Shown piece after piece: positions 46,376-57,002 of a DNA stretch of 64,000 nt (positions within the stretch are counted from its first letter, which is position 1; every line of letters starts with the position of its first letter). A model generated the notes under the pieces. It was not told the origin of the DNA. It did no database searches and saw only the letters and a list, made by a program, of their open reading frames with translations. Made by a program: the position numbers and the translations under genes. This DNA comes from Sciscionella marina DSM 45152 (GTDB lineage: Bacteria > Actinomycetota > Actinomycetes > Mycobacteriales > Pseudonocardiaceae): positions 620,001-684,000 of the forward strand of contig NZ_KB905381.1 in NCBI RefSeq assembly GCF_000379465.1. The letters run 5' to 3'.

Positions 46376-46514
46376 AGTTCCCGTAGCGGTAAGGTTGTGA
46401 GATATCACGCTACGGAGTAATCCGACCAGGTATGAAAGCGCGGACAGAAGCGTCTAACCTGGGACACGGTGTGTCAATCACGTACGAATAGATGGATCGA
46501 GGCGAGCGTCAGCC

Positions 46515-49500
46515 GTGACCACCAGCGGTACTGCGTCCCAGTTCGGCCCCAATGAGTGGCTGGTCGAGGAAATGTACGACCGGTTCCTTGCCGACCCCGC
46601 GTCGGTAGACCCCGCTTGGCACGAATTCTTCGCGGACTACAAGCCAAACCAGAACGGTGCGAGCGCTGCGCAGCAGGCTCCGGCGAACGGGCAGGCAGCC
46701 CCGCCGCAACCGAAGCAGCAGCAGGCTCCGGCCGCGCCCAAGCCGGAGGAACAGCCGCCGAACAAGGCGCCGCGTCAGGCAGCGCCGAGCAAGCCTGAAC
46801 CGAGCAAGCCGGCCAAGCCCGCTCCGGCCGAGGCCGCCAAGGCCGCTCCGGTCAAGGAGAGCAAGGGCGAAGAGCGCAAGCCGCTGCGTGGACCGGCCGC
46901 CGCGATCGCCAAGAACATGGAGGCCTCGCTCGAGCTGCCGACCGCGACGAGTGTGCGCGCGGTGCCCGCGAAACTACTCGCGGACAACCGCATCGTGATC
47001 AACAATCACCTCAAGCGCACCCGTGGCGGCAAGGTCTCGTTCACCCATCTCATCGGGTACGCGATGGTCCGTGCGCTGGCCAGCTACCCGAACATGAACC
47101 GGCACTACGGCACCGACGAAAAAGGCAAGCCGGTCGCGATCACTCCCGAGAACATCAACCTCGGGCTCGCCATCGACCTCCCGGCCAAGGACGGCGGCCG
47201 CAACCTCGTCGTCGCCTCGATCAAGAACTGCGAGAACAAGACCTTCGTGCAGTTCTGGCAGGCCTACGAGGAGATCGTGCGCAAGGCGCGGGACGGCAAG
47301 CTCGGCGCCGACGACTTCGCGGGCACCACGATCTCGCTGACCAACCCGGGCGGTATCGGCACCAACCACTCGGTGCCACGGCTGTCCGTCGGCCAGGGCG
47401 CGATCATCGGTGTCGGCGCGATGGAGTACCCGGCGCACTTCCAGGGCTCGAGCGAGAAGGCGCTCGTCGAGATGGGCGTCTCCAAGATCATCACGCTCAC
47501 CTCGACCTACGACCACCGCATCATCCAGGGTGCCGAGTCCGGTGAGTACCTGAAGCTGATCCACGAGCTGCTGCTCGGCGGGGACAATTTCTACGACGAC
47601 ATCTTCACCTCGCTGCGGCTGCCCTACGAGCCGGTGCGCTGGGTGCAGGACATCCCGGAAGGCGCGGTGGACAAGACCGCGCGGGTGCTCGAGCTGATCG
47701 ACGCCTACCGGACCCGTGGGCACCTGATGGCCGACATCGACCCGCTCAACTACCGGCAGCGGCACCACGAGGACCTGGACATCCTCCAGCACGGGCTGAC
47801 TCTGTGGGACCTGGACCGGGAGTTCCCGGTCGGCGGGTTCGCGGGCAAGGAGTTCATGCCGCTGCGCGACATCCTCGGGGTGCTGCGCAACTCCTACTGC
47901 CGCACCATCGGCGTGGAGTACATGCACATCCTCTCGCCGAGCGAGCGGCGCTGGTTGCAGGACCGGGTCGAGGTCACCCACGACAAGCCGGAAACCGCGG
48001 TCCAGAAGTACATCCTGTCCAAGCTGAACGCGGCCGAGGCCTTCGAGACCTTCCTGCAGACCAAGTACGTCGGGCAGAAGCGGTTCTCCCTGGAAGGCGG
48101 GGAGACCGTGATCGCGCTGCTGGACGCGGTGCTCGACTCGGCGGCCGATTACGACTACGACGAGGTCGTCATCGGCATGGCCCACCGCGGCAGGCTCAAC
48201 GTGCTGGCGAACATCGTCGGCAAACCGGTCGCGCAGATCTTCCAGGAGTTCGAGGGCAACCTGGATCCCGGGCAGGCGCACGGTTCCGGTGACGTGAAGT
48301 ACCACCTGGGCGCCGAGGGCAAGTATTTCCGGATGTTCGGCGACGGCGAGGTGCGCGTCTCGCTCGCCTCGAACCCCTCGCACCTGGAGACCGTGGACCC
48401 GGTGCTCGAGGGCATCGCCCGCGCCAAGCAGGACTACCTGGACAAGGGCCAGGGCGCGTTCACCGTCATGCCGGTCGCGATCCACGGTGACGCCGCGTTC
48501 GCCGGTCAGGGCGTGGTCGCCGAGACGCTGAACCTGGCGCTGCTGCGCGGATACCGCACCGGTGGCACCGTGCACGTGATCATCAACAACCAGGTCGGCT
48601 ACACCACGACCCCGGAGTCCGGCCGTTCCTCGCAGTACTGCACCGATGTGGCCAAGATGATCGGTGCGCCGGTCTTCCACGTCAACGGGGACGACCCGGA
48701 GGCCTGCTACTGGGTCGCCAAGCTCGCCGTGGAGTACCGCAAGGCGTTCAACAAGGACGTCGTGATCGACATGGTGTGCTACCGCCGCCGCGGGCACAAC
48801 GAGGGCGACGACCCCTCGATGACCCAGCCGGCGATGTACGACATCATCGACGCCAAGCGCAGCGTGCGGAAGACCTACACCGAGGCGCTCATCGGCCGCG
48901 GCGACATCACCGTGCAGGACGCGGAGAACGCCCTCAAGGACTTCTCCTCGCAGCTCGAGCACGTGTTCAACGAGGTGCGTGAGCTCGAACGGCATCCGGC
49001 CGAGATCTCGCCCTCGGTGGAGTCCGAGCAGGCGGTGCCGAGCAAGGTGCCGACCGCGGTCTCCCGCGATCTGCTCACCGCGATCGGGGACAGCTTCATC
49101 AACGTGCCCGAGGGGTTCAGCTTGCACAGCAGGGTGAAACCGGTGATGGAGCGGCGGGCGAAGATGGCCCAGGAGGGCGACATCGACTGGGCCTTCGCGG
49201 AACTGCTCGCGTTCGGCTCGATCGTGGCCGAGGGCCGGTTCGTGCGGCTGGCCGGTCAGGACTCGCGGCGCGGCACGTTCACCCAGCGGCACGCCATCGC
49301 CATCGACCGCAAGACCGGTGCCGAGTACAACCCGCTGGCCACCATGCACGGGGACAACGGCGGCAAGTTCCTCGCCTACGACTCGGCGCTTTCCGAGTAC
49401 GCCGCGATGGGCTTCGAATACGGCTACTCGGTGGCGAACCCGGATGCCATGGTGCTCTGGGAGGCGCAGTTCGGCGACTTCGCCAACACCGCGCAGGCGG

Positions 49501-50216
49501 TCATCGACGAGTTCATCTCCTCATCCGAGGCCAAGTGGGGCCAGCGCTCCGATGTGGTGCTGCTGCTCCCGCACGGTGCCGAGGGACAGGGGCCGGACCA
49601 CTCCTCCGGGCGCATCGAGCGGTACCTGCAGCTGTGCGCCGAGGGATCGATGACGGTGTCCATGCCGTCCAGCCCGGCGAACTACTTCCACCTGCTGCGC
49701 CGCCACGTGCTCGACGGGGTCTCCCGCCCGCTCGTCGTGTTCACCCCGAAGCAGCTGCTGCGCAACAAGGCCTGCGTGTCCGCGGTGGACGACTTCACCG
49801 GCGGCTCGAAGTTCCACTCGGTGCTCGACGACCCGACCGCGCCCGATCCGGCCGGTGTGCGCAAGGTGGTGCTCACCTCCGGCAAGCTCTACTACGAGCT
49901 GGCCAAGGAGCGCGCCTCGCGCGGCATCACCGATGTGGCGATCCTGCGCCTCGAGCAGTACTACCCGCTGCCCGGGCGCAAGCTCGCCGCGGCCATCGAC
50001 CGCTACCCGAACCGGCAGGCGGTCGCGTGGGCCCAGGAGGAGCCCGCCAACCAGGGCGCCTGGCCGTTCCTCGGCCTGCACCTTCCCGAGAAGCTGCCCG
50101 AGCAGTGCGGCGGGATCCAGCGGGTGTCGCGGCGGCCCATGTCCGCTCCGGCCTCCGGTTCGGTCAAGGTGCACGAGGTGGAGCAGGCCAAGATCATCGA
50201 GCAGGCGTTCTCCTGA
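46515..50216 (+). CDS. kgd: multifunctional 2-oxoglutarate decarboxylase/dehydrogenase (Kgd)
   Basis: This 1233-residue actinobacterial fusion begins with an E1-type N-terminal helix ([20 protein letters not shown]), followed by a Pro/Ala/Lys linker (about 45-125). Next comes an E2-like succinyltransferase core (about 130-360, with the [13 protein letters not shown] catalytic H/D segment) and the ThDP-dependent E1o part with [35 protein letters not shown] and [10 protein letters not shown]. It feeds 2-oxoglutarate into the TCA cycle and is controlled by GarA in relatives. It lacks a lipoyl domain, as expected for this family. The start is a GTG. Confidence 0.95.
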   Translation: MTTSGTASQFGPNEWLVEEMYDRFLADPASVDPAWHEFFADYKPNQNGASAAQQAPANGQAAPPQPKQQQAPAAPKPEEQPPNKAPRQAAPSKPEPSKPAKPAPAEAAKAAPVKESKGEERKPLRGPAAAIAKNMEASLELPTATSVRAVPAKLLADNRIVINNHLKRTRGGKVSFTHLIGYAMVRALASYPNMNRHYGTDEKGKPVAITPENINLGLAIDLPAKDGGRNLVVASIKNCENKTFVQFWQAYEEIVRKARDGKLGADDFAGTTISLTNPGGIGTNHSVPRLSVGQGAIIGVGAMEYPAHFQGSSEKALVEMGVSKIITLTSTYDHRIIQGAESGEYLKLIHELLLGGDNFYDDIFTSLRLPYEPVRWVQDIPEGAVDKTARVLELIDAYRTRGHLMADIDPLNYRQRHHEDLDILQHGLTLWDLDREFPVGGFAGKEFMPLRDILGVLRNSYCRTIGVEYMHILSPSERRWLQDRVEVTHDKPETAVQKYILSKLNAAEAFETFLQTKYVGQKRFSLEGGETVIALLDAVLDSAADYDYDEVVIGMAHRGRLNVLANIVGKPVAQIFQEFEGNLDPGQAHGSGDVKYHLGAEGKYFRMFGDGEVRVSLASNPSHLETVDPVLEGIARAKQDYLDKGQGAFTVMPVAIHGDAAFAGQGVVAETLNLALLRGYRTGGTVHVIINNQVGYTTTPESGRSSQYCTDVAKMIGAPVFHVNGDDPEACYWVAKLAVEYRKAFNKDVVIDMVCYRRRGHNEGDDPSMTQPAMYDIIDAKRSVRKTYTEALIGRGDITVQDAENALKDFSSQLEHVFNEVRELERHPAEISPSVESEQAVPSKVPTAVSRDLLTAIGDSFINVPEGFSLHSRVKPVMERRAKMAQEGDIDWAFAELLAFGSIVAEGRFVRLAGQDSRRGTFTQRHAIAIDRKTGAEYNPLATMHGDNGGKFLAYDSALSEYAAMGFEYGYSVANPDAMVLWEAQFGDFANTAQAVIDEFISSSEAKWGQRSDVVLLLPHGAEGQGPDHSSGRIERYLQLCAEGSMTVSMPSSPANYFHLLRRHVLDGVSRPLVVFTPKQLLRNKACVSAVDDFTGGSKFHSVLDDPTAPDPAGVRKVVLTSGKLYYELAKERASRGITDVAILRLEQYYPLPGRKLAAAIDRYPNRQAVAWAQEEPANQGAWPFLGLHLPEKLPEQCGGIQRVSRRPMSAPASGSVKVHEVEQAKIIEQAFS

Positions 50217-50229
50217 TCTGGGACGGGTC

Positions 50230-50409
50230 GTGTACTTCACCGATCGAGGAATCGAGGAGCTCGAGGCGCGGCGCGGTGCCGAGGAGGTCAGCCTCGCCTG
50301 GCTGGCCGAACGGTTGCGCGCCTTCGTCGACGCGAACCCGGAGTTCGAGACCGCGGTGGAACGCCTCGCGACCTTCCTCGCCCGCGAGGACGAGGACATC
50401 GAGGAATAG
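50230..50409 (+). CDS. DUF6104 family small protein downstream of kgd
   Basis: This 59-residue acidic protein begins YFTDRGIEELEARRG and ends with a run of Asp/Glu. Small proteins of this type sit directly after kgd in many actinomycetes. The GTG at 50230 lies 13 nt after the kgd stop. It is predicted to be helical (LAWLAERLRAFVDANP, AVERLATFLARE). The conserved linkage suggests a role with the 2-oxoglutarate dehydrogenase, but none is established to my knowledge. Confidence 0.8.
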   Translation: MYFTDRGIEELEARRGAEEVSLAWLAERLRAFVDANPEFETAVERLATFLAREDEDIEE

Positions 50410-50430
50410 CCGCCTCTCGTAAGGCACTCG

Positions 50431-50469
50431 TAAGCCCGTTTCCCGGCTGGTCATCGGGAAACGGGCTTA
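50431..50469. terminator. terminator of the kgd operon
   Basis: TAAGCCCGTTTCCCG (50431-50445) and CGGGAAACGGGCTTA (50455-50469) form a perfect 15-bp stem with a 9-nt loop, 21 nt after the DUF6104 stop. The next gene starts 10 nt after the stem, so its promoter must overlap the hairpin. Confidence 0.88.
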
Positions 50470-50479
50470 CGCTTGCCCC

Positions 50480-52003
50480 GTGGATTCCCCAACCGGCCGT
50501 ATACGGTTCGCCCTGCTCGGCCTGGTCTCCGCGGCCGCCGCGCTCGGGGCCGGCCAGCTGGTCGCCGGTTTTCTGGGGCCCGGGTACGGGCCGTTGACCG
50601 TGGTCGGTGACGCGGCGATCGGCCTGAGCCCGCAACCGCTCAAGGAATGGGCGATCCGCGCGTTCGGTGAATCCGACAAGACGGTGCTGCTCGCCGGTGC
50701 GGCCGTGGTGCTCGCCGCAGCCGCGGGGATCGCGGGCCTGGGGTCACGGCGCTGGCCCGATTTCGGCTTCGCGGTCATCGGGCTGCTCGGGATGGCCGGT
50801 TTCGCCGCGGGGATCGCCGAACGCGGGGCGCGCGGGGCGATCGCGCCACTGGTCGCCGTGATCGTCGGGCTCGCCGCGTTCAGCCTGTTGCGCGCCGCGG
50901 CGGTGTCGAACCGGGTGGAACCCAGCATCGGGCGCAGGCGGTTCCTGCTCGGCTCGGTCGGGGTCGGCGCGGGTGCCGCCGTGGCCTGGTTCGTCGGTGA
51001 CTCACTGGCCGGGGCGGGCGATATCCAGCGTTCCCGGCTCGCGGTCGGCTCGCTGCGGCCGCGGACACCCGCGCCGCCGATCCCCGCAGGCGCGGACTTC
51101 GCCGGTTCCGGAACCCCGCGGTTCATCACGCCGAATCCGGAGTTCTACCGGATAGACACCGCGCTTTCCGTGCCCGCCATGCGTGCCGAGGACTACCGGC
51201 TCCGGGTGCACGGCATGGTGGACCGTGAACTCGAACTCGGCTACGAGGATCTGCGCGAGCGTGGGCTCGTCGCGAAGACGATCACCATGACCTGTGTTTC
51301 CAACGAGGTCGGCGGCGATTACCTCTCCACCGCGACCTTCGTCGGGGTACCCATCCACGAGGTGCTGACCGAAGCGGGGATCCGGACCGGTGCCCAGCAG
51401 GTGTTCAGCACCAGTGCCGATGGATTCACCGCGGGCACTCCCTTGGATGTGCTGCACGATCCGCGGCGGGGTGCGCTGCTCGCGCTCGGCATGAACGGGG
51501 AACCGCTGCCCGCCGAGCACGGTTTCCCGGTGCGGATGGTCACCCCGGGCCTGTACGGCTACGTCTCGGCGACCAAATGGCTCGTCGACCTGGAGGTCAC
51601 CACGTTCGCCAAACAGGCCTACTGGGAACAGGTCGGCTGGGGAAAATGGGGGCCGATCAAGACAGAATCGCGGATCGACCGCCCGCGCGCGGGGGAGCGG
51701 GTTCCCGAAGGCCGGATCATGCTGGCCGGGATCGCCTGGGCCCAGCACACCGGGATCGAGGCCGTCGAGGTGCGGGTGGACGGCGGGCCGTGGCAGCGCG
51801 CGCAACTCTCCACCGAGGTCAGTGCGGACACCTGGCGGATGTGGCGGATCCCGGTCGAACTGGGCCGCGGGGAACACACCGTCCAGTGCCGGGCCACCGA
51901 CCGGTCCGGATACACCCAGACCGAGGCACGCGCCGATCCGGTGCCGGACGGGGCGACCGGCTGGCACACGGTCCTGGTCACCACGGACCCCGCGAACCGG
52001 TAG
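50480..52003 (+). CDS. membrane-anchored molybdopterin-dependent oxidoreductase (sulfite oxidase family)
   Basis: This 507-residue protein has about four to five N-terminal transmembrane helices (to about 150) and an RRRFLLGS motif near 152 at the start of the last one. The periplasmic sulfite oxidase-type molybdopterin domain (about 205-400) contains the cofactor cysteine in TMTCVSNEVGGDY, and a dimerisation domain follows. There is no haem domain. The GTG at 50480 lacks a Shine-Dalgarno and follows a TACGCT hexamer by 6 nt, so a leaderless mRNA is plausible. The substrate is unknown; sulfite or sulfoxides are usual. Confidence 0.87.
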   Translation: MDSPTGRIRFALLGLVSAAAALGAGQLVAGFLGPGYGPLTVVGDAAIGLSPQPLKEWAIRAFGESDKTVLLAGAAVVLAAAAGIAGLGSRRWPDFGFAVIGLLGMAGFAAGIAERGARGAIAPLVAVIVGLAAFSLLRAAAVSNRVEPSIGRRRFLLGSVGVGAGAAVAWFVGDSLAGAGDIQRSRLAVGSLRPRTPAPPIPAGADFAGSGTPRFITPNPEFYRIDTALSVPAMRAEDYRLRVHGMVDRELELGYEDLRERGLVAKTITMTCVSNEVGGDYLSTATFVGVPIHEVLTEAGIRTGAQQVFSTSADGFTAGTPLDVLHDPRRGALLALGMNGEPLPAEHGFPVRMVTPGLYGYVSATKWLVDLEVTTFAKQAYWEQVGWGKWGPIKTESRIDRPRAGERVPEGRIMLAGIAWAQHTGIEAVEVRVDGGPWQRAQLSTEVSADTWRMWRIPVELGRGEHTVQCRATDRSGYTQTEARADPVPDGATGWHTVLVTTDPANR

Positions 52004-52046
52004 CGTTTGAGTTCGCGTAACGGTAGCGTTTGAGTTCGCGTAACGG
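52001..52046. repeat. 23-bp perfect tandem repeat at the boundary of the ATPase gene
   Basis: The 23-bp unit beginning TAGCGTTTGAGTTCGCGTAA occurs twice in a row (52001-52023 and 52024-52046). The first copy supplies the TAG stop of the molybdopterin oxidoreductase gene; the second ends one base before the TATAGT -10-like hexamer of the ATPase gene. It may mark an insertion junction or be an operator pair. Confidence 0.85.
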
Positions 52047-52059
52047 TATAGTCAGCTTG

Positions 52060-53307
52060 GTGAACAGGGAATACGTCTCCCGCATCGTCGATGCCGAGCT
52101 CGACGAGTTGCTGGCGGGTCTGCCCGCTATCGCTTTGGAGGGCACGAAGGCCGTCGGGAAGACCGCGACGGCCTTACGCAGAGCGCGGACGGTGCACCGT
52201 CTCGATGACCAGGCCGAGCGCGCCATCCTCGAGGCTGCCCCCGAGCGCCTTGTCGTCGGCGACGGCCCGATCTTGCTCGACGAGTGGCAGCGTGTCCCGG
52301 ATTCATGGGAGCTGGTGCGCCGAGCTGTCGATGATGGTGCGGAACCGGGACGGTTCTTGCTGACGGGATCGGCGTCGAATACCGATACTCGGACTCACTC
52401 GGGAGCCGGCCGTATCGTCACATTACGTATGCGACCGTTGAGTTTGCCCGAACGTGGAGTGGCGGAGCCGACAGTCAGTCTGCGCCGGCTGCTCAGCGGT
52501 CTCGGGGATCCCGTCGAGGGGCGGACTGGTTTGAAACTCGCCGACTATGCGAACGAGATCGTCGCTTCGGGTTTTCCTGGGTTGCGAAATTTGCCGGGAC
52601 GCCCGCTGCGCGCCCAGTTGGACGGCTACATTCACCGCATTGTGGATCGCGACTTCGCGGAGCTCGGGAAAGTTGTTCGTCGTCCGGCGATGTTGCACGC
52701 CTGGTTGGCCGCATACGCCGCGGCGACGGCCACGACCGCATCGTATGAGACGATCAGGGACGCTGCTTCCGGAGGGCATGCAGAAAAGCCGTCGAAATCC
52801 ACCACGATCCCGTATCGCGACACGCTGCAACAGTTGTGGATCGTCGATCCGTTGCCCGCGTGGGTACCACACCACAATCAGATCGCACGGATGTCGTCGC
52901 CCGTCAAACATCACCTGGCGGATCCCGCCCTTGCGGCTCGACTGTGCGGTTCTGATGAAACCGCGCTTCTCGGTGATGCCCGGCTGATCGGTGCGCTCTT
53001 CGAATCTCTTGTCACCCTGAACGTTCGCGTATTCGCGCAGGCCTTGGAGGCAAATGTCGCGCATTTGCGGACTTGGCGCGGCGAGCACGAGATCGACCTG
53101 ATCGTGGAACGAGGCGATGGGAAGGTCGTCGCGATCGAGGTCAAACTTGGTAAGGAGCCTTCGGACGGCGAGCTGAAGCACCTGAAGTGGCTGCGGGAAC
53201 AACTCGGCGAGAACCTGCTCGATGCTGTTGTCGTCACCACTGGCCAGGAAGCCTATCGGCGCCGAGATGGCATCGCGGTCGTACCGGCGGCGTTGCTCGG
53301 CCCTTAG
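52060..53307 (+). CDS. AAA-family ATPase with DUF4143 domain
   Basis: This 415-residue protein has a Walker A motif GTKAVGKT at 28-35, a Walker B LLDEW near 72-76, an arginine-finger-like LTGSAS sensor, and a C-terminal DUF4143/nuclease-like region (about 170-415) with the E-I-D-L-I-V and V-A-I-E-V-K strand pair ([20 protein letters not shown]) seen in restriction-like folds. The GTG at 52060 lacks a Shine-Dalgarno; TATAGT lies 7 nt upstream, so a leaderless start is likely. Codon use is visibly less GC-biased than its neighbours', suggesting transfer. Family function is unclear; many copies are mobile. Confidence 0.85.
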   Translation: MNREYVSRIVDAELDELLAGLPAIALEGTKAVGKTATALRRARTVHRLDDQAERAILEAAPERLVVGDGPILLDEWQRVPDSWELVRRAVDDGAEPGRFLLTGSASNTDTRTHSGAGRIVTLRMRPLSLPERGVAEPTVSLRRLLSGLGDPVEGRTGLKLADYANEIVASGFPGLRNLPGRPLRAQLDGYIHRIVDRDFAELGKVVRRPAMLHAWLAAYAAATATTASYETIRDAASGGHAEKPSKSTTIPYRDTLQQLWIVDPLPAWVPHHNQIARMSSPVKHHLADPALAARLCGSDETALLGDARLIGALFESLVTLNVRVFAQALEANVAHLRTWRGEHEIDLIVERGDGKVVAIEVKLGKEPSDGELKHLKWLREQLGENLLDAVVVTTGQEAYRRRDGIAVVPAALLGP

Positions 53308-54452
53308 CGCTCGCGGGTTCCGGTGCGCCACACCGCCCAGGTCAGCGGAACTCCGGGACGGTAAGCGAGGTGGGTGACCGAGGGCGCGTCGAGTACGTGC
53401 ACATCGGCCCGCGCGCCCGGGCGGAGCACGCCGACGTCGGTGCGCCGCAGCGCCCGCGCCCCGCCCGCAGTGGCGGACCACACCGCCTCGGCGACGCTCA
53501 TCCGCAGCTGGAGCACGGCGGTGGTGACGCAGAAGGCCATGGACGTGGTGTAGCTGGATCCGGGGTTGCAGTTGGCGGCGAGCGCGACGGTGGCTCCTGC
53601 GTCGAGCAGGGCCCGCGCCGGAGCGTGGGCCTGCCGAGTGGACAGATCGCAGGCGGGCAGGATGGTGGCCACGGTGTCACTCGAGGCCAGAGCGTCCACA
53701 TCGGACTGTGCGAGGTAGGTGCAGTGGTCGACGCTCGCGGCACCGAGCTCCACGGCGAGCCGCGCTCCGGGGCCTTCGCCGAGCTGGTTGCCGTGCACCC
53801 GCAGGCCGAGCCCTTTTCGTTGTGCGGCAAGCAGAATCCGCCGGGACTGGTCCTCGTCGAACGCTCCGCGCTCACAGAACACGTCCGCCCACCGCGCGTA
53901 CGGGGCGACCGCGTCGAGCATCGGCCCGGTCACGGTGTCCACATAGGACTCGGTTTCGGTCTCCGCGGGCACGAGGTGGGCGCCGAGGTAGGTCAGCTCG
54001 TCGACGACCCCGGCGGCGAGCCGGGCTTCCCGTTCCTCTTCCTCGGTGGTGAGTCCGTAGCCGGTTTTGGTCTCGATGCAGGTGGTCCCCTGGCTGACAG
54101 CTTCGGTGACGAGCCTGCGCAGGTTTGCGGTGAGTTCCGCATCGCTCGCCGCGCGGGTGGCCGCGACGGTGGTGAGGATCCCGCCCGCGCTGTAGGACTG
54201 CCCGGCCATGCGCGCGCCGAACTCCGCGGTGCGGTCCCCGGCGAACACCATGTGCGAGTGGCTGTCCACCCAGCCGGGCAGTACGGCCCTTCCCTCGACG
54301 TCCACGCGTGTATCGGCCGCGGGCGCCGCGTTCGCCGCACCGGCCCACGCGATCCGTTCCCCGTCGAGCACGAGCGCGGCATCGGCGCGCGAGCCCAGCT
54401 CGGGGTCCTGGGTGGTGAGCTCACCGATGCCGGTGATCAGGGTCGAGGTCAT
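53304..54452 (-). CDS. hutI: imidazolonepropionase
   Basis: This 382-residue amidohydrolase opens the imidazolone ring to give N-formimino-L-glutamate in histidine degradation. The metal motif [13 protein letters not shown] near 63-75, the TKTGYG segment, and HGNQLGEG with its histidine are characteristic of HutI. The ATG at 54452 overlaps the end of a 30-codon micro-ORF (ATGA). The 3' end overlaps the convergent ATPase gene by 4 nt. It is the last gene of the hut operon. Confidence 0.93.
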   Translation of the reverse strand: MTSTLITGIGELTTQDPELGSRADAALVLDGERIAWAGAANAAPAADTRVDVEGRAVLPGWVDSHSHMVFAGDRTAEFGARMAGQSYSAGGILTTVAATRAASDAELTANLRRLVTEAVSQGTTCIETKTGYGLTTEEEEREARLAAGVVDELTYLGAHLVPAETETESYVDTVTGPMLDAVAPYARWADVFCERGAFDEDQSRRILLAAQRKGLGLRVHGNQLGEGPGARLAVELGAASVDHCTYLAQSDVDALASSDTVATILPACDLSTRQAHAPARALLDAGATVALAANCNPGSSYTTSMAFCVTTAVLQLRMSVAEAVWSATAGGARALRRTDVGVLRPGARADVHVLDAPSVTHLAYRPGVPLTWAVWRTGTRER

Positions 54453-54541
54453 GAGAGGCGGTCCTTCCTGAGCATCGTAGCGAGCGCCGGCGAGTGAGGC
54501 GCGCAAGGAAGGCCGTATCGGGCCAGCACGGTCGAGGTCAT
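54449..54541 (-). CDS. candidate 30-aa intercistronic micro-ORF between hutF and hutI
   Basis: The ATG overlaps the hutF TGA (ATGA) and the TGA overlaps the hutI ATG (ATGA), so the ORF bridges the 85-nt gap exactly. The peptide contains LPCAPHS and ends TMLRKDRLS. It aligns with the micro-ORF between hutH and hutU over most of its length ([15 protein letters not shown]), and their DNA is also similar. An AGGAAGGA ribosome-binding site for hutI is embedded near its 3' end. It may be a coupling cistron or a dispersed intercistronic repeat with an open frame. Confidence 0.4.
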   Translation of the reverse strand: MTSTVLARYGLPCAPHSPALATMLRKDRLS

Positions 54542-55821
54542 GAGAGCCTCCCGATCTGTTCGGCGAGCAGCGGGCCGATCTCGCCGAGCCGTTCGTGCTT
54601 TCCTTTGCTCGCCATGGTTTCCCCGCCTACGATCACGGTGTGCACGTCCGCGGCCGATGCAGTGAGCGGGATTCCCTGCGGTGAACTGCCCGCGGTGCGC
54701 CGGCTCGCGGTGTCCACGGCGACCAGATCGCACGGCGAGCCGATCGCGATTCCGCCGGTGTCCCAGCCGATGGCGGCGTGTCCGTCCACCGTGGCGGCGC
54801 GCAGGAGCGCTTCGACGGTGAACCGGCCGCGTTCGCCGGTGCGCAGTCGCTCGCCGTATTCGAGCCCGCGCAGTTCGGCGAACGGGTCGACGCGCACGTG
54901 CTGGTCGGTGCCGAGTACCAGGGTCGCCCCGGCGTCGGCGAGTTCGCGTGCCGGGCCGATCCCGTCGGCGAGGTCGGCCTCGGTGGTCGGGCAGATCGAG
55001 GCGAACACTCCGGCTTCGCCGAGCAGGGCAAGGTCGGTTTCGCTCAGGTGGGTGGCGTGTACCGTGGTCGTTTCCGGGCCGAGCGCACCGGCCTCGGCGA
55101 GCAGTTCGGTGGGTGTGCGGCCGTAGGTGGCGAGTGCCTGCTCGTTCTCCGCCGGTTGTTCGGAAAGGTGCACGTGCAGCGGAACCCCGCGCACCGCCCC
55201 GAGTTGTTCGCGCGGTACGGCGCGCACCGAGTGGATCGCCGCGCCGATCCGGGTGTTGGCGTCCGGGCGCAGTTCCGCGACCCGCTGCGCCCAGGTCTGG
55301 GCGTCCCCGTCGCCGAACCGGGCCTGTTCCGGGGAGAGCTCCGCGCCGATTCCGCCCGCGAGATAACAGGTGTCGAGCAGGGTGAGCCGGATTCCCGCTT
55401 CGGCGGCCGCGGCGCGCAGTGCCTCACCCATCGCGTTCGGGTCCGCATACCGGCGGCCGTAGCGATCGTGGTGCAGGTAATGGAATTCGCCGACCGCGGT
55501 GAATCCGGCGAGCACCATCTCCGCGTACACGGCGCGGGCGAGCGCGTAGTAGCTGTCCGGATCGAGCCGGTTCGCCAGCGCGTACATGGTCTCGCGCCAG
55601 CTCCAGAACGTCCCGGTTCCGTGCACGTGCCCGCGCAGCGCCCGGTGGAAGGCGTGCGAATGGGTGTTGGCGAAACCGGGAAACACCAGCCCGGAAAGAG
55701 ATTCTCCAGAACGCGGCGCGCCGGTGGTCACCTCGGTGATCCGGCCGTGTTCGGTGCGCAGGAGCACGCCCTCGGTGATTCCGGAGGGCAGCCAGGCCCG
55801 TTCGCACCACAGTGTCCTCAT
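54538..55821 (-). CDS. hutF: formimidoylglutamate deiminase
   Basis: This 427-residue amidohydrolase of the cytosine deaminase-like group converts N-formimino-L-glutamate to N-formylglutamate and ammonia. Metal and catalytic motifs are [33 protein letters not shown] and [11 protein letters not shown]. The ATG at 55821 overlaps the stop of the M20 hydrolase (ATGA). Its presence selects the two-step route in which a separate deformylase is required. Confidence 0.92.
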   Translation of the reverse strand: MRTLWCERAWLPSGITEGVLLRTEHGRITEVTTGAPRSGESLSGLVFPGFANTHSHAFHRALRGHVHGTGTFWSWRETMYALANRLDPDSYYALARAVYAEMVLAGFTAVGEFHYLHHDRYGRRYADPNAMGEALRAAAAEAGIRLTLLDTCYLAGGIGAELSPEQARFGDGDAQTWAQRVAELRPDANTRIGAAIHSVRAVPREQLGAVRGVPLHVHLSEQPAENEQALATYGRTPTELLAEAGALGPETTTVHATHLSETDLALLGEAGVFASICPTTEADLADGIGPARELADAGATLVLGTDQHVRVDPFAELRGLEYGERLRTGERGRFTVEALLRAATVDGHAAIGWDTGGIAIGSPCDLVAVDTASRRTAGSSPQGIPLTASAADVHTVIVGGETMASKGKHERLGEIGPLLAEQIGRLS

Positions 55822-57002
55822 CCTGCGAGCTGCTCCAATACCCGTGCCAGCGCCTCGGTTCCGGCCGTGCAGTCCTCTGGTTCGGCGAACTCCTCCGGGG
55901 CGTGCGAGACTCCGCTCGGATTGCGCACGAACAGCATCCCGGCCGGTACCCGCGAGGCGAGGATGCCCGCATCGTGTCCGGCCCCGGTCTCCAGCGCGGG
56001 AACCCCGCCGAGCAATCCGGCGAGATCATCGCGCAGTTGCGGATCGAAGACCACGCGGTCTCCATAGGATTCCTCGCGCACGCTCAGGGTGCAGCCCTCG
56101 CGTTCGGCGGCGCTCCGAGTCGCGGCCTCGATCTCCGCGACGATCTCCCTAGTGTCCAATGTGGACGGTACGCGGGCGTCGAGCCAGAACTCCACGGAGG
56201 AAGCGATCACGTTGGCGCCGCCGGGAACTGGATTCAGCCGGCCGACGGTGGCCCGTGCCCCGGGGTGTCCCGCCGCGACCTCGCGGGCCGCGAGTACCGC
56301 GGCCGCGGCGGGAACCATCGGGTCCCTGCGATCGGCGATCACGGTGGTTCCCGCGTGGTTTCCCTGCCCGGCAAGGGAGAACCGCCAGCGCCCGTGGGCG
56401 AGGATGTCGCTGGCCACGCCGACGGGCAGCCCCATATCGACAAGTCCACGTCCCTGTTCCACATGCAGTTCCACGAACCGGCCGATCCGGGAGAGTAGCC
56501 GGTCATCGCGGCCGAAGCGATCCGGATCGAATCCGCGCGCGCTCGCGGCCTCGGCGAAACTGATCCCGTCCCGGTCGCGCAGCGCGAGCGCGGTGGCCGG
56601 ATCGATCGCTCCGGTGAGCAACCGGGAACCGAGGCAGGCGACCCCGAACCGGCCGCCCTCCTCCTCCGGGAACACGGTGACCGCGAGCGGTTTGTTCGGG
56701 GTGAATCCCTTGCCGCGCAGGGATTCCACGGCTTCGAGCGCGCAGGCGACGCCGAGCGGACCGTCGAAGGCCCCGCCGCCGGGGACCGAATCCAGATGGC
56801 TTCCGGTCACCACCGCGTCCGGTCCGGGTTCGCCCCACCAGGCCCAGATCGCGCCGTTGCGGTCGGTCTCCACCTCGAGCCCGGCACGACCGGCCCGTTC
56901 GGTGAACCACTCGCGCAGGCTCATCTCGGTCGCGTCGAACACGTGCCGGGAATAGCCGCCGCGAACCGGATCGGCGCCGATATCGGCGATCTGGTCGAGC
57001 AT
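55818..57002 (-). CDS. M20 family amidohydrolase (allantoate amidohydrolase/N-carbamoyl amino acid hydrolase-like)
   Basis: This 394-residue metallopeptidase-fold hydrolase has GSHLDSVPGGGAFDGPLGV, FPEEEGGRFG, VELHVEQGRGL and the late SHAPEEFAE, the two-zinc M20 set of the AllC/HyuC group. It lies between hutU and hutF with 1-nt and 4-nt overlaps, so it is an integral hut gene. The operon has no HutG-type N-formylglutamate deformylase, and this enzyme is the natural candidate for that step (inference). Annotation as allantoate amidohydrolase is by family only. Confidence 0.88.
   Translation of the reverse strand: MLDQIADIGADPVRGGYSRHVFDATEMSLREWFTERAGRAGLEVETDRNGAIWAWWGEPGPDAVVTGSHLDSVPGGGAFDGPLGVACALEAVESLRGKGFTPNKPLAVTVFPEEEGGRFGVACLGSRLLTGAIDPATALALRDRDGISFAEAASARGFDPDRFGRDDRLLSRIGRFVELHVEQGRGLVDMGLPVGVASDILAHGRWRFSLAGQGNHAGTTVIADRRDPMVPAAAAVLAAREVAAGHPGARATVGRLNPVPGGANVIASSVEFWLDARVPSTLDTREIVAEIEAATRSAAEREGCTLSVREESYGDRVVFDPQLRDDLAGLLGGVPALETGAGHDAGILASRVPAGMLFVRNPSGVSHAPEEFAEPEDCTAGTEALARVLEQLAG

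Noticed and set aside
46394-46420. GTGA-N4-TCAC sequence upstream of kgd as a CRP/GlxR site
   Set aside because: CRP-type sites need TGTGA-N6-TCACA; the 4-nt spacer and weak flanks do not fit, so it was not called.
46974-49349. 791-codon minus-strand frame opposite kgd
   Set aside because: Antisense shadow of a highly conserved enzyme; no start context or recognised motif.
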